From the NCBI RefSeq assembly GCF_014650115.1, contig NZ_BMUI01000001.1, forward strand, positions 62,001 to 126,000: a DNA stretch of 64,000 bases, read 5' to 3'. Positions 15,900-23,837 of the stretch are shown one piece after another. The stretch's first letter is position 1, and every line of letters begins with the position of its first letter. The position numbers were made by a program, and so were the translations under genes. Under the pieces are notes generated by a model that was given only the letters and a program-made list of their open reading frames with translations, ran no database searches and had not been told where the DNA came from. The stretch comes from Streptomyces olivaceoviridis. Its GTDB lineage: Bacteria > Actinomycetota > Actinomycetes > Streptomycetales > Streptomycetaceae.

Positions 15900-16910
15900 A
15901 TGCGGCTCGGTCTCGCACTCGGCTACTGGGGACGCGGTCCGGACGCCGGTCATGTGCCGCTCGCCCGGGAGGCGGAGCGGCTCGGCTACGACTCGGTGTG
16001 GACGGCCGAGTCCTGGGGCTCGGACGCCTTCACCCCGCTGACCTGGATCGCCGCCCGGACCTCGACGATCAGGCTGGGGACGGCGGTCGCCCAGATGGCC
16101 GCGCGCTCACCGGCCGCCACCGCGATGCACGCGCTCACCCTGGACCACCTCTCCGGCGGACGCGTCCTGCTCGGGCTCGGGCTCTCCGGCCCGCAGGTGG
16201 TGGAGGGCTGGTACGGCCGCCCGTTCCCGAAGTCGCCGCTGACCGCGACCCGGGAGTACGTGGACGTCGTACGGCAGGTGCTGCGCCGGGAGGCGCCGGT
16301 GGCGGTGGACGGGCGCTTCCACCCGCTGCCCTACCGGGGCCCGGACGGCACCGGCCTCGGCAAGCCGCTCAAGCCGATCACCCATCCCCTGCGCCGCGAC
16401 CTCCCCGTCCTGCTGGGCGCCGAGGGCCCGCGGAACGTCGCCCAGACGGTCCGGATCGCCGACGGCTGGCTGCCGCTGTACTGGGCGCCGAGCCGCCCCG
16501 AGGTGTACGGGGACGTGGTGCGCGCGTTGCCGGAGGGGTTCATGGTGGCTCCGCTGGCCCGGGTGCAGGTGTGCGACGACGTGGCCGAGGCGCTGCTGCC
16601 CGTCAAGGCCATGCTCGGCTTCTACATCGGCGGGATGGGGCACGCGGCCCGCAACTTCCACGCCGACCTGATGGCCCGCATGGGGTACGAGGCCGAGGCC
16701 CGGCGGATCCAGGAGCTGTTCCTCGCCGGGCGCCGGGAGGAGGCCGTGCTGGCCGTGCCGGACGCCTTCGCCGACGAGATCTCCCTGGTCGGTCCGCGCG
16801 AACGCGTCGCCGAGCGGCTGGAGTTGTGGCGCCGGGGCCCGGTGACGGACCTGCTGGCCCTGTCACCGGACCCGCACAGCCTGCGGGTGCTGGCCGAGCT
16901 GAACTCCTAG
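15900..16910 (+). CDS. F420-dependent LLM-class oxidoreductase, Rv3520c-like
   Basis: 336 residues, ATG 15900 after CAGGAGG. Luciferase-like TIM barrel with WTAESWGSDAFTPL, LGTAVAQM, LGLGLSGPQVVEGWYG, GLGKPLKPITHP and LLGAEGPRN, blocks shared with the TIGR03559 group typified by Mycobacterium tuberculosis Rv3520c. Rv3520c lies in the sterol catabolism region of mycobacteria, so this enzyme may assist steroid or lipid oxidation with coenzyme F420; no KstR-type box is seen upstream. Convergent with the lipoprotein gene: the four bases CTAG at 16907-16910 supply TAG stops to both strands. Confidence 0.88.
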   Translation: MRLGLALGYWGRGPDAGHVPLAREAERLGYDSVWTAESWGSDAFTPLTWIAARTSTIRLGTAVAQMAARSPAATAMHALTLDHLSGGRVLLGLGLSGPQVVEGWYGRPFPKSPLTATREYVDVVRQVLRREAPVAVDGRFHPLPYRGPDGTGLGKPLKPITHPLRRDLPVLLGAEGPRNVAQTVRIADGWLPLYWAPSRPEVYGDVVRALPEGFMVAPLARVQVCDDVAEALLPVKAMLGFYIGGMGHAARNFHADLMARMGYEAEARRIQELFLAGRREEAVLAVPDAFADEISLVGPRERVAERLELWRRGPVTDLLALSPDPHSLRVLAELNS

Positions 16911-17476
16911 CCCTTGGTGAGCTGGGAGGCGGAGGGTACCTGGTCCTTGACCGGGGCACCGGCGCTCTTGCCCGCGTCCTTGACACCGCCGATGACGTCG
17001 CTGAACGAGTTCACCGCGTTCTCGTCGCCCTTGCGGAGCTTGGACGGCAGGTTCTTCAGGGCCTCGATGCCGTTGCTGAGGGGCGCGAGCGCCTTGGAGA
17101 GGGTCGGGTCGGCCTTGGCGTCCTTCTGGGCCGCCTTGAGCCGGTTGTAGGTGAAGGCACCGGCGAGACCGGCCTTGACCAGGGCGGTCTTGCGGCCCTT
17201 GGCGCCCTTCTTGAACTTGCCTTCCTTCCAGGGCTTGACGATCCAGTGGTAGGTCGCGCCGGCGGCGAGGCCCGCGTCCAGCACGAAGCGGGTCTTGGCG
17301 AACCTGCGCTTCTCCGCGGACGTGGTCGGGCTGGGACTGTCGACGGCGGGAACGGCCTGTGCCGCCGAGGTGTCCTTCGTGCTGTTCTTCTCGCTGCCTC
17401 CACAGGCGGTGGCACCCGCCACCAGGGCGCAGCACAAGGTGAGCGCCACGACGAGGCGCCGTATCGGTACGGGCAC
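16907..17476 (-). CDS. Putative lipoprotein, Streptomyces-specific
   Basis: 189 residues, GTG 17474-17476 with GGAGGA five bases ahead. Signal sequence RRLVVALTLCCALVAGATAC ends in a lipobox-like ATAC at Cys26 or so; a Ser/Thr-rich linker follows. The mature part is Lys/Ala-rich (WKEGKFKKGAKGRKTALVKAG, KLRKGDENAVNSFSD) and predicted helical, with no known domain. It is likely exported and lipid-anchored. Function unknown. Stop codon shared with the convergent F420 enzyme gene. Confidence 0.75.
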   Translation of the reverse strand: MPVPIRRLVVALTLCCALVAGATACGGSEKNSTKDTSAAQAVPAVDSPSPTTSAEKRRFAKTRFVLDAGLAAGATYHWIVKPWKEGKFKKGAKGRKTALVKAGLAGAFTYNRLKAAQKDAKADPTLSKALAPLSNGIEALKNLPSKLRKGDENAVNSFSDVIGGVKDAGKSAGAPVKDQVPSASQLTKG

Positions 17477-17649
17477 GGAGTCCTCCGGACGTGTCCTCCC
17501 CGAGCGGTCTGCTTCCTCCGGCAGCCTCGTCCGGGGCGTCGGGGTGCGCCACCTGGGGGACGCCGTCCGGGTGGTGTCCGGGCCGGGTCCGGGTCCGCTC
17601 CGGGCTTCCTGGGGGGTTTCACGGCACACCGCCCGGCAATCCGGAGAGT

Positions 17650-17943
17650 ATGTCCCCTCGATATCGCAACGGCGCGAACCAGGCCGGGACGGTCATCGCG
17701 GTCGTCGCCGACATCATGGCGCTGATCCTCGGCCTGTGGATCCTGATGTACCTGTTGGACGCGAACCGGGCCAACAGCCTGGTCCAGTTCGTCCATGACG
17801 CGGCCTCCTGGCTGGCCGGCTGGTCCCACGACCTCTTCACCTTCGACGAGGCCTGGGCCCGGGTGGTCGCCGGATACGGGCTCGCCGCGGTGGTCTACCT
17901 GTTCGTGGGCCACGCCATAGCCAACCGGATGCACCGGCACTGA
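17650..17943 (+). CDS. Small two-TM membrane protein
   Basis: 97 residues, ATG 17650 with GGAGA four bases upstream. Two hydrophobic segments (AGTVIAVVADIMALILGLWILMYL, about 12-35, and VVAGYGLAAVVYLFVGHAIA, about 70-90) flank an amphipathic loop. It ends in RMHRH. Resembles small conserved actinomycete membrane proteins without assigned role. Convergent with the toroid-protein operon. Confidence 0.7.
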   Translation: MSPRYRNGANQAGTVIAVVADIMALILGLWILMYLLDANRANSLVQFVHDAASWLAGWSHDLFTFDEAWARVVAGYGLAAVVYLFVGHAIANRMHRH

Positions 17944-17977
17944 CCCGGGCGGACGGCCGGGCCGGCCCCTCGCGGGG

Positions 17978-19048
17978 TCAGCCGCAGCAGTCCGGGTCCA
18001 GTCCGGCCGGCAGGTGGTCCCCGCCGAACACCGCGCACGTGGCGTCGTGGCCGCCCAGCGCGGCCACGGCCAGCAGCAGCGAGCCGGCCGTCCAGGTGGT
18101 CAGCTCGCGAGGCCAGACGGCGTCGTCGTCGAAGACGTAGCCCGTCCAGTACAGGCCGCTGTCCGCGTCCCGCAGGTGCTGGATGGACTGGAGGATCTCC
18201 AGGGCCCGGTCGGACTCGCCCATCACCCACAGGGCCAGGGCGAGTTCGCTGGACTCGCCGCCGGTCACCCAGGGGTTCGGGACCACGCAGCGCACCCCGA
18301 GGCCGGGGACGACGAACCGGTCCCAGTCCGCCTCGATGCGGGCCTTGGCCTCCGCTCCGGTGAGCGCGCCGCCGAGGACCGGGTAGTACCAGTCCATCGA
18401 GTAGCGGTCCTTGTCCAGGAAGCGCTCCGGGTGGCGGCGGATCGCGTGGCGGAGGGACCCGGCGGCCAACTCCCAGTCCGGCTGCGGCTCCTCGCGTTCC
18501 TCGGCGATGGCGAGCGCGCACCGCAGGGCGTGGTGGACGGAGGAGCTGCCCGTCAGCAGCGCGTCCGTCGTCGCGGTGCCGTCGTCCTCCCGGCGCCAGC
18601 CGATCTGACCGCCGGGCTGCTGGAGCCGCAGCACCCATTCGACGGCGGCGTAGACGGTCGGCCACATGCGGTCCAGGAACGTGTCGTCGCCCGTGGACAG
18701 GTAGTGGTGCCAGACGCCGACGGCTATGTAGGCGACGAAGTTGGACTCGCGGGCACGGTCGGTGACCTCGTCGTGGGCGCCGTCGGCGTAGGCGGCGTAC
18801 CAGGAGCCGTCCTCGTTCTGGTGCCGGGCGAGCCAGCAGTACGCCCGCTCGGCGGCCTCGTGCTCACCGGCCGCGTCCAGGGCCATCGCGGCCTCGGTGT
18901 GGTCCCACGGGTCGAGGTGATGCCCGCGGAACCACGGGATCGCGCCGTCCTCCCGCTGCACGGCCAGGATGCCGGCGACGGTCGCGGCGGCCTGCTCGGC
19001 GGTGAGGACCCCGGGCAGGACGAGGTGTTCTGTCCGGGGGGTGGTCAC
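17978..19048 (-). CDS. Prenyltransferase/six-hairpin-like alpha/alpha-toroid protein
   Basis: 356 residues, GTG 19046-19048 overlapping the methyltransferase stop (GTGA). Repeated helical hairpins with a Trp- and Gly-rich pattern (QREDGAIPWFRGHHLDPWD, ARHQNEDGSWYAAY, LQQPGGQIGWRRE) are typical of squalene-cyclase-like or six-hairpin glycosidase toroids; Streptomyces homologues are usually labelled prenyltransferase without proof. No signal peptide. Its operon partners, a methyltransferase and a GT4 glycosyltransferase, suggest a small-molecule or cell-surface glycan pathway. Catalytic function cannot be settled from sequence. Confidence 0.8.
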   Translation of the reverse strand: MTTPRTEHLVLPGVLTAEQAAATVAGILAVQREDGAIPWFRGHHLDPWDHTEAAMALDAAGEHEAAERAYCWLARHQNEDGSWYAAYADGAHDEVTDRARESNFVAYIAVGVWHHYLSTGDDTFLDRMWPTVYAAVEWVLRLQQPGGQIGWRREDDGTATTDALLTGSSSVHHALRCALAIAEEREEPQPDWELAAGSLRHAIRRHPERFLDKDRYSMDWYYPVLGGALTGAEAKARIEADWDRFVVPGLGVRCVVPNPWVTGGESSELALALWVMGESDRALEILQSIQHLRDADSGLYWTGYVFDDDAVWPRELTTWTAGSLLLAVAALGGHDATCAVFGGDHLPAGLDPDCCG

Positions 19049-19797
19049 TCGGCGGCCACCCCGTCGGTCTCGGCGAGCCGGGGCAGGTGCGGCTTGGTCG
19101 CGTAGACCACGAAGCTCTTGCCGATCAGCGGGTTGAGCGCCTGCTCGGCGAGCCGGGTCGCGAGCGGCTTCTTCATGATGTCCCAGACCAGCAGCTTGTG
19201 GTACGCCCGCACCGGCAGCGCCTTGTCGTTGTCGACGCCGAACGCGCACTTCAGCCACCAGTACGGCGAGTGCAGCGCGTGCGCGTGGTGGCTGCCGTAC
19301 GGCTTCAGCCCGGCCCCGCGGACCTTCGCGACCAGCTCGTCGGCCTTGTAGATGCGGATGTGGCCGCCCTCGACCTCGTGGTAGGCGTCGGACAGCGCCC
19401 AGCAGACCTTCTCGGGGCCGTGGCGCGGCACGGTGATCGCGATGCGCCCGCCCGGCCTGAGCACGCGGACCATCTCCGCGAGCACGCCCTTGTCGTCGGG
19501 GATGTGCTCCATCACCTCGGAGATGATGACGACGTCGAAGGACTCGTCGGGGAAGGGCAGGGCGAGGGCGTCGCCCTCCATCGCCGTGGCGGTGGCGCCC
19601 TCCGGTGCCTCCCCGGCCTCCTTCATCGCCGCGAACCACTTGGCGACCTCGCGGATCTCCTCGCCGTTCTGGTCCAGGGCCACGACCTGGGCGCCGCGCC
19701 GGTAGCACTCGAAGGCGTGCCGGCCGGCTCCGCAGCCGAGGTCCAGGACACGGTCGCCGGGGGCGAGCGGGAACCGGGAGAAGTCGACGGTCAGCAC
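19045..19797 (-). CDS. Class I SAM-dependent methyltransferase (Methyltransf_11)
   Basis: 250 residues from GTG 19795-19797, overlapping the upstream glycosyltransferase stop by seven bases. Motif I DRVLDLGCGAGRHAFE (residues 15-30), acidic VALDQN, motif II GDALALPFPDESFDVVIISEVMEH and post-motif VLRPGGRIAITVPR are all present. The C-terminal third (HHAHALHSPYWWLKCAFG) probably binds the acceptor. Middle gene of the three-gene operon GT4-methyltransferase-toroid, all joined by overlaps. Substrate unknown. Confidence 0.9.
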   Translation of the reverse strand: MLTVDFSRFPLAPGDRVLDLGCGAGRHAFECYRRGAQVVALDQNGEEIREVAKWFAAMKEAGEAPEGATATAMEGDALALPFPDESFDVVIISEVMEHIPDDKGVLAEMVRVLRPGGRIAITVPRHGPEKVCWALSDAYHEVEGGHIRIYKADELVAKVRGAGLKPYGSHHAHALHSPYWWLKCAFGVDNDKALPVRAYHKLLVWDIMKKPLATRLAEQALNPLIGKSFVVYATKPHLPRLAETDGVAAE

Positions 19798-21191
19798 GTG
19801 GCCCTGCTTTCGGAGGAGACGCCTGCAACACTTGCCGGGGCCGCGGAGCGGCCGGGGGTCTGGGCCGCGGAGCGGCTCGGGGAGTGGCCCGCGGAGCGGG
19901 CGATGGCCTCCCGGTAGTGGGCCACGGTGCCCTCGGCGGCGCGGGCCCAGGTGAAGCGGTCCAGCACCCGCCGACGGCCCGCCCCGCCGAGGCGCACCCG
20001 CAGCTCCGGGTCCCCGAGCAGCCGGTTCAGCCCGGCGGCCAGTGCTCCCGCGTCACCGGGCGGTACGGCCACGCAGGTCTCGCCGTCCGGCCCCGCGACC
20101 TCGGGGATCGCGCCGCCGGTGGTGGCGACCAGCGGGGTGCCGGTGGCCATGGCCTCGGCGGCGGGCAGCGAGAAGCCCTCGTACAGGGACGGTACACAGG
20201 CCACCTGGGCGGAACGGATCAGGTCGACCAGCTCGGCGTCGGAGATGCCCTTGACGAAGTCGACGGCGCCTTCGAGGCCGTACCGCTCGATCGCCTGCGC
20301 GACGGGGCCCTCCTGCGGGCGCTTGCCGACGACGACGAGGTGGGCGGCGGGGTGCTCGGTGCGGACCTTGGCGAGTGCCTCCACGAGGAACACCAGCCCC
20401 TTCAGCGGCACATCGGCGCTGGAGGTGGTGACGATCCGGCCCGGCACCTCGGCGACGGCCGGGTCCGGCGCGAACAGGTCGGTGTCGGCGCCGATGTGGA
20501 CGACGTGGACCCGCTCGTCCCGGACGCCGAGGTGGTCCACGATCTCCTGGCGCGAGCTGCCGGAGACGGTGAGGATCGAGGGCAGCCGGCGGGCGACGCG
20601 CTTCTGCATGCGGGTGAAGGCGTACCAGCGGCGCACCGAGTAGCGGCGCTGCCAGGTGTCGGCGGCGTCCAGTTCCAACTGCCGGTCCACGGTGATGGGG
20701 TGGTGGACCGTGGTGACCAGGGGCGCGCCGATGTCGCCCAACAGGCCGTAGGCGAGGGTCTGGTTGTCGTGGACGACGTCGAACTCACCGCGCCGGGCGC
20801 GCAGATGCCGGCGCGCGCGCAGCGAGAAGGTCAGCGGCTCGGGGAAGCCGCCGGTCCACATGGTCCCGACCTCCAGGGCGTCGATCCAGTCCCGGTACTC
20901 CTCCCGCTTCGGGGTGCGGAAGGGGTCGGGCTGGCGGTAGAGGTCGAGGCTGGGCAGCTCGGTGAGGGTGAGACCGGGGTAGCCCTCGTCGAGGACGGGG
21001 TACGGCTGGGAGCCGATGACCTCCACGCGGTGGCCGAGGCGGGCCAGCTCCCGCGAGAGGTGTCGTACGTAGACGCCCTGGCCCCCGCAGAACGGGTTCC
21101 CTTTATAGGTGAGGAGCGCGATGTCGAGCGGTCGTCCGCCGTCGGCAGCGGGTTCCTGGTCGGCACCCGCTTCCCGGGCCTCAGCGGTCAC
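19791..21191 (-). CDS. GT4-family glycosyltransferase
   Basis: 466 residues, GTG 21189-21191. GT-B fold: N-terminal acceptor domain with LTYKGNPFCGGQGVYVRHLSR (about 28-48) and C-terminal nucleotide-sugar domain with VPSLYEGFSLPAAEAMATGTPLV, the E-x7-E motif. The GGQGVYV loop resembles glycogen/trehalose or mycothiol-type GT4 enzymes. The last 35 residues (SPSRSAAQTPGRSAA) are low complexity, encoded by 22-bp near-repeats at about 19835-19905. First gene of an operon that diverges from the KstR-like regulator across a 220-bp gap holding a KstR-type box 55 bp upstream. Sugar donor and acceptor unknown. Confidence 0.9.
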   Translation of the reverse strand: MTAEAREAGADQEPAADGGRPLDIALLTYKGNPFCGGQGVYVRHLSRELARLGHRVEVIGSQPYPVLDEGYPGLTLTELPSLDLYRQPDPFRTPKREEYRDWIDALEVGTMWTGGFPEPLTFSLRARRHLRARRGEFDVVHDNQTLAYGLLGDIGAPLVTTVHHPITVDRQLELDAADTWQRRYSVRRWYAFTRMQKRVARRLPSILTVSGSSRQEIVDHLGVRDERVHVVHIGADTDLFAPDPAVAEVPGRIVTTSSADVPLKGLVFLVEALAKVRTEHPAAHLVVVGKRPQEGPVAQAIERYGLEGAVDFVKGISDAELVDLIRSAQVACVPSLYEGFSLPAAEAMATGTPLVATTGGAIPEVAGPDGETCVAVPPGDAGALAAGLNRLLGDPELRVRLGGAGRRRVLDRFTWARAAEGTVAHYREAIARSAGHSPSRSAAQTPGRSAAPASVAGVSSESRATC

Positions 21192-21245
21192 TCCGTGCCC
21201 CCTTCTGCCTGCACTGTCCCGCGAGACTACGACGGGACGCTAATC

Positions 21246-21259
21246 TAGAACAAGTTTCA
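21246..21259. promoter_or_regulatory. KstR-type operator between the GT4 operon and the tetR gene
   Basis: TAGAACAAGTTTCA fits TNNAACNNGTTNNA exactly. It is 55 bp from the glycosyltransferase start and about 150 bp upstream of the regulator gene, so it could mediate autoregulation, control the divergent operon, or both. Confidence 0.65.
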
Positions 21260-21411
21260 GACTTGATCGTTCAGGAGGCTCTGAATCTACCGGCAGGTAG
21301 GGGCGCTGTGAGCAGTGGATCAGGTGATTCGCGCCACGGCGCGCCCCCTGTCATCCTGTCCGATCACGAGCCCAACAGACGGCCTCACCGACTGTCACGG
21401 AACGGGGACCC

Positions 21412-22029
21412 ATGCCTGCGGAAGCCAGCACCTCGCGTCCGGCCTCGCCCCTCACCGAGCGGCAGGAGGCCCGCCGCCGCAGGATCCTGCACGCGAGCGC
21501 GCAACTGGCCAGCCGGGGCGGGTTCGACGCCGTCCAGATGCGTGAGGTCGCGGAGTCGTCGCAGGTGGCTCTCGGCACGCTGTACCGCTACTTCCCGTCC
21601 AAGGTGCATCTCCTGGTCGCCACCATGCAGGACCAGCTGGAGCACATGCACGGAACCCTGCGCAGGAAGCCCCCGCCGGGCGACACGGCCGCCGAGCGGG
21701 TCGCGCAGACCCTGATGCGGGCCTTCCGCGCCCTCCAGCGCGAGCCGCACCTGGCCGACGCGATGGTCCGCGCCCTCACCTTCGCCGACCGCAGTGTCTC
21801 GCCCGAGGTCGACCAGGTCTCCCGTCAGACGACGGCGATCATCCTGGACGCGATGGGCCTGGCGGACCCCACCCCCGAGCAGCTCTCCGCGGTCCGGGTC
21901 ATCGAGCACACCTGGCACTCGGCCCTCATCACCTGGCTGTCGGGCCGTGCCTCCATCGCCCAGGTGAAGATCGACATCGAGACGGTGTGCCGGCTGATCG
22001 ACCTGACGGAGCCGGCGGGGCGCGGATGA
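21412..22029 (+). CDS. kstR: TetR-family regulator, KstR-like (sterol catabolism repressor)
   Basis: 205 residues, ATG 21412. The TetR DNA-binding domain spans about 18-65: RRRRILHASAQLASRGGFDAV, then VQMREVAESSQVALGTLYRYF and PSKVHLLVA. The blocks GGxxAVQMR, VAxGTLYRYFPSKVHLLV and FADxSxxxEVDQV are those of mycobacterial KstR, and the ligand-domain end (WLSGRAS...VCRLIDL) also aligns from memory. KstR represses cholesterol catabolic genes until a steroid-CoA binds. Exact KstR boxes in its own upstream region and before the MaoC operon support the assignment. Ligand in this organism is not known. Confidence 0.82.
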   Translation: MPAEASTSRPASPLTERQEARRRRILHASAQLASRGGFDAVQMREVAESSQVALGTLYRYFPSKVHLLVATMQDQLEHMHGTLRRKPPPGDTAAERVAQTLMRAFRALQREPHLADAMVRALTFADRSVSPEVDQVSRQTTAIILDAMGLADPTPEQLSAVRVIEHTWHSALITWLSGRASIAQVKIDIETVCRLIDLTEPAGRG

Positions 22030-22033
22030 CGCG

Positions 22034-22102
22034 GCCACGGGAAGACCGCGGGGCACACAAAGAACCCGGGCACGGGAAGAGCCCGGGGCACATGAAGGAC
22101 CT
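22034..22102. repeat. Two 33-bp near-repeats downstream of kstR
   Basis: A unit of about 33 bases, CACGGGAAGANCNCGGGGCA followed by CAnnAAGgAcC, occurs at about 22036-22068 and again at 22070-22102. The junction of the two copies creates the CCCGGG-based hairpin described as a terminator at 22059-22087. Confidence 0.6.
22059..22087 (-). terminator. Hairpin with U-rich tail after the TPP aptamer
   Basis: Read on the - strand, CCCGGG (22087-22082) and CCCGGG (22070-22065) pair around an 11-base loop and are followed by TTCTTT (22064-22059). It begins 14 bases after the last base of the TPP aptamer, the usual place for an expression platform. Confidence 0.5.
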
Positions 22103-22275
22103 ACGAGACGGGTTCCCTTCGCCGGTATGGTCCGGATCAGGTCCTAGGGGTCGCCGTCCGGCCTGACTGCTGCCTTTCAGCCTCTCAGCCCTACCGTCGC
22201 TGTCGGCCCGGGCGTATGCCTGCGCATCCCGCCTGAGTCGGCTACTCCGGTCGGACTCCCTCACTCGTCCCGTAG
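22101..22275 (-). promoter_or_regulatory. TPP (thiamine pyrophosphate) riboswitch aptamer, apparently orphan
   Basis: Read on the - strand the segment carries GGGCTGAGAGG (CTGAGA at 22188-22183), then CCCCTAGGACCTGATCCGG and CATACCGGCGAAGGGAA (ending at 22111): the conserved elements of the THI box. P1 is well formed: bases 22275-22264 pair with 22112-22101 at 11 of 12 positions including one G-U. The loop between CTGAGA and ACCTGATC is longer than usual. No thiamine gene follows: downstream on this strand lie only a hairpin and the antisense side of kstR. The rest of the 342-bp gap holds nothing else recognised. Confidence 0.75.
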
Positions 22276-22371
22276 GCTGATACCAGGATAGAACGGATAT
22301 CCCACGACGGAACCCCCTCATTTCCGACCAATTCCCCCCAAAAATGCCACCCCAGGGTCAGCCGACCAAGG

Positions 22372-23125
22372 TCAGCCCTCGTGGGTCTTCCGCTCCCGCT
22401 CGTGCGTGCCCTCGCTGCAACAGGCGCACAGGATCTCGAAGCCGCTCGCCGGCTCGGCACCGTAGCCGTGCCGGTCGAAGAGCTCGATCAGGGCGTCGAG
22501 GTCGGCCACCTCGCCCGCGTTCACCGTCGCGGTCAGCGTCGTCAGCTCGGAGGCCTGGAAGAGCAGGAGTTCCTCGAAGACGGGGTATTCGCGCCCCTCG
22601 ATGCCCCGGTGCCCCTTCGGCTCCCCGTCGTGGACGACGATCTCACCGAAGCGGCGTCCGCCGGTCACCGGCACGTTCATCACCCGGCCGCGCGTCGGAC
22701 AGAGCCGGTCGATCCAGACGACCTCCCGCTCCCCGTCCGTGTCCAGCCGGACGCACGCGGGCCCGAACCGCCCGTTGATCTCGCCCTCCCCCGGCGGCAG
22801 TTGGATACCGAAGCCCTCCCAGGCGTCCCTGGCCGTCGCCCAGTCGCGCTGGATGGTCGCCGCGATGCCGAGGTTCCAGTACGCCGGATCGCCCTCACCC
22901 CGCGGAGCCCGGGCGGCGGCCTCGCGCCCCAGCTCGTACGCCTTCCCCCCAGTTGCGCAGGAACTTGTGGGCGAGCGCGGCGTCGTACCACCACACCGGG
23001 CTCTTCGACGTGTCCGGGTAGTGCGCGAGGACCCGCTCGAACAGCCCGGCGGCGGTCGGCCAGTCCTCGGCGTCCCAGGCCTCGTACGCCTGGACGATCA
23101 ACTGCCCGGCCTCGGACTTGTCCAC
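22372..23125 (-). pseudogene. TPR-like conserved protein, interrupted by a single-base frameshift
   Basis: GTG 23123-23125 after GGGTGGGG starts a TPR-like helical protein (QLIVQAYEAWDAEDWPTAAG, FERVLAHYPDTSKSPVWWYD, ALAHKFLRNW). At a run of six G (C on +, about 22946-22951) the frame shifts; dropping one base restores WGKAYELGREAAARAPRGEG and a continuous frame through PAYWNLGIAATIQRDW, GRFGPACVRLDTDGE and MNVPVTGGRRFGE to a stop at 22372. The two halves meet exactly, and both have typical GC-rich third positions. Intact it would be about 250 residues. The cause may be a sequencing error or a true mutation. Function unknown; the final Cys-rich end (FEILCACCSEGTHE) is notable. Confidence 0.72.
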
Positions 23126-23310
23126 TCTTCCCCACCCTGCTCGCCGCGACGCGGTACACCGGAACCGCAGGAGCGTACCCCTCGTCTCCCCCCACCCGAC
23201 GTGCCCCGGCGGTCCCCGGGGCCCATCGCCCGGAGGGCCGGCCGGCTGAGATCGCCGGTGTTCCGTGCGGGGAAGAGCCGGCCGCCCGGCGCACGAGGAA
23301 CGGGGCGGAG

Positions 23311-23647
23311 ATGACGCAGAAAGAGCGGAAGCCCGTGCGGTGGGAGGTCCTGGAGCGCTGCGGGCGCCAGGACGTGGAGGAGGCGCCCCAGGGCGTCCCG
23401 TGCGGTCCGCCCTGGGCGCCGTCCAACGGGGGTGGAGGCCGACCCGGTCGCCGCCGTCCCCGCCCCGTCGCCGGGTGCCGCCGCCGCGCTGGACGAGCAG
23501 CGGCACCTCCACGCGTCCGGTATCTCCCTCTCCGACGACAAGGACGAGTTCCTGGTCCTGCCTCCCGTGTCCGTCGTGACACGGGTACTGCCGCCGTGCC
23601 CTACTCCTCGGGCGGGAACACCGCCTCCCCGCTGCCCAGCAAGGTGA
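23311..23647 (+). pseudogene. Small Streptomyces hypothetical, probably frameshifted
   Basis: ATG 23311 (GGGGCGGAG upstream) opens MTQKERKPVRWEVLERCG and VPCGPPWAPSNG. At a run of five G near 23421-23425 the coding-like composition moves one frame, continuing VEADPVAAVPAPSPGAAAAL, LHASGISLSDDKDEFLVLPP and VSVVTRVL up to TGA at 23645-23647. Removing one G joins both parts. Third positions are strongly GC-biased on each side, which supports one broken gene rather than two. The last ~47 bp overlap the convergent ferredoxin gene. No function; the remaining part of the 475-bp gap 23126-23600 holds nothing else. Confidence 0.45.
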
Positions 23648-23834
23648 TCACGATCGCCTCCACCGGGCAGTTCTCGGCCGCCGCCAGGATCTGCTCGGCC
23701 GCGTCCGTGTCCGGTTCCGCCGGGTGGGACTGGCGGGCCGAGTCGAGGCGGAAGTCGTCCGGGGCGTGGTGACGGCACTGGGCCGAGCCGATGCACAGCG
23801 ACCGGTCGACCTCGACGTGCCAGCGGTCGCCCAT
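23601..23834 (-). CDS. Small 3Fe-4S-type ferredoxin
   Basis: 77 residues, ATG 23832-23834. Cluster ligands: Cys in SLCIGSAQCRHHAPDDF (two Cys five residues apart, with Ser where a fourth Cys would stand) and Cys in ENCPVEAIVI, the CP motif. This is the layout of P450-partner 3Fe-4S ferredoxins such as mycobacterial FdxD. It begins four bases after the ALDH stop, so the two are one transcript. Likely donates electrons to a cytochrome P450; the CYP125-like P450 at 39996-41231 is a candidate partner, by inference. Confidence 0.87.
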   Translation of the reverse strand: MGDRWHVEVDRSLCIGSAQCRHHAPDDFRLDSARQSHPAEPDTDAAEQILAAAENCPVEAIVITLLGSGEAVFPPEE

Positions 23835-23837
23835 GGG

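Noticed and set aside
17978-19048. Second B12-binding protein because of its toroid repeats
   Set aside because: It has no signal peptide, no riboswitch, and its operon partners are a methyltransferase and a glycosyltransferase.
21825-22091. Possible small gene on the - strand just after the TPP aptamer
   Set aside because: It overlaps kstR antisense, has no homologue or codon bias of its own, and begins inside the proposed terminator hairpin.
22381-23772. A 463-codon + strand frame over 22.4-23.8 kb
   Set aside because: Mostly antisense to the TPR-like gene; only the 23311-23425 part shows real codon bias and is listed separately.
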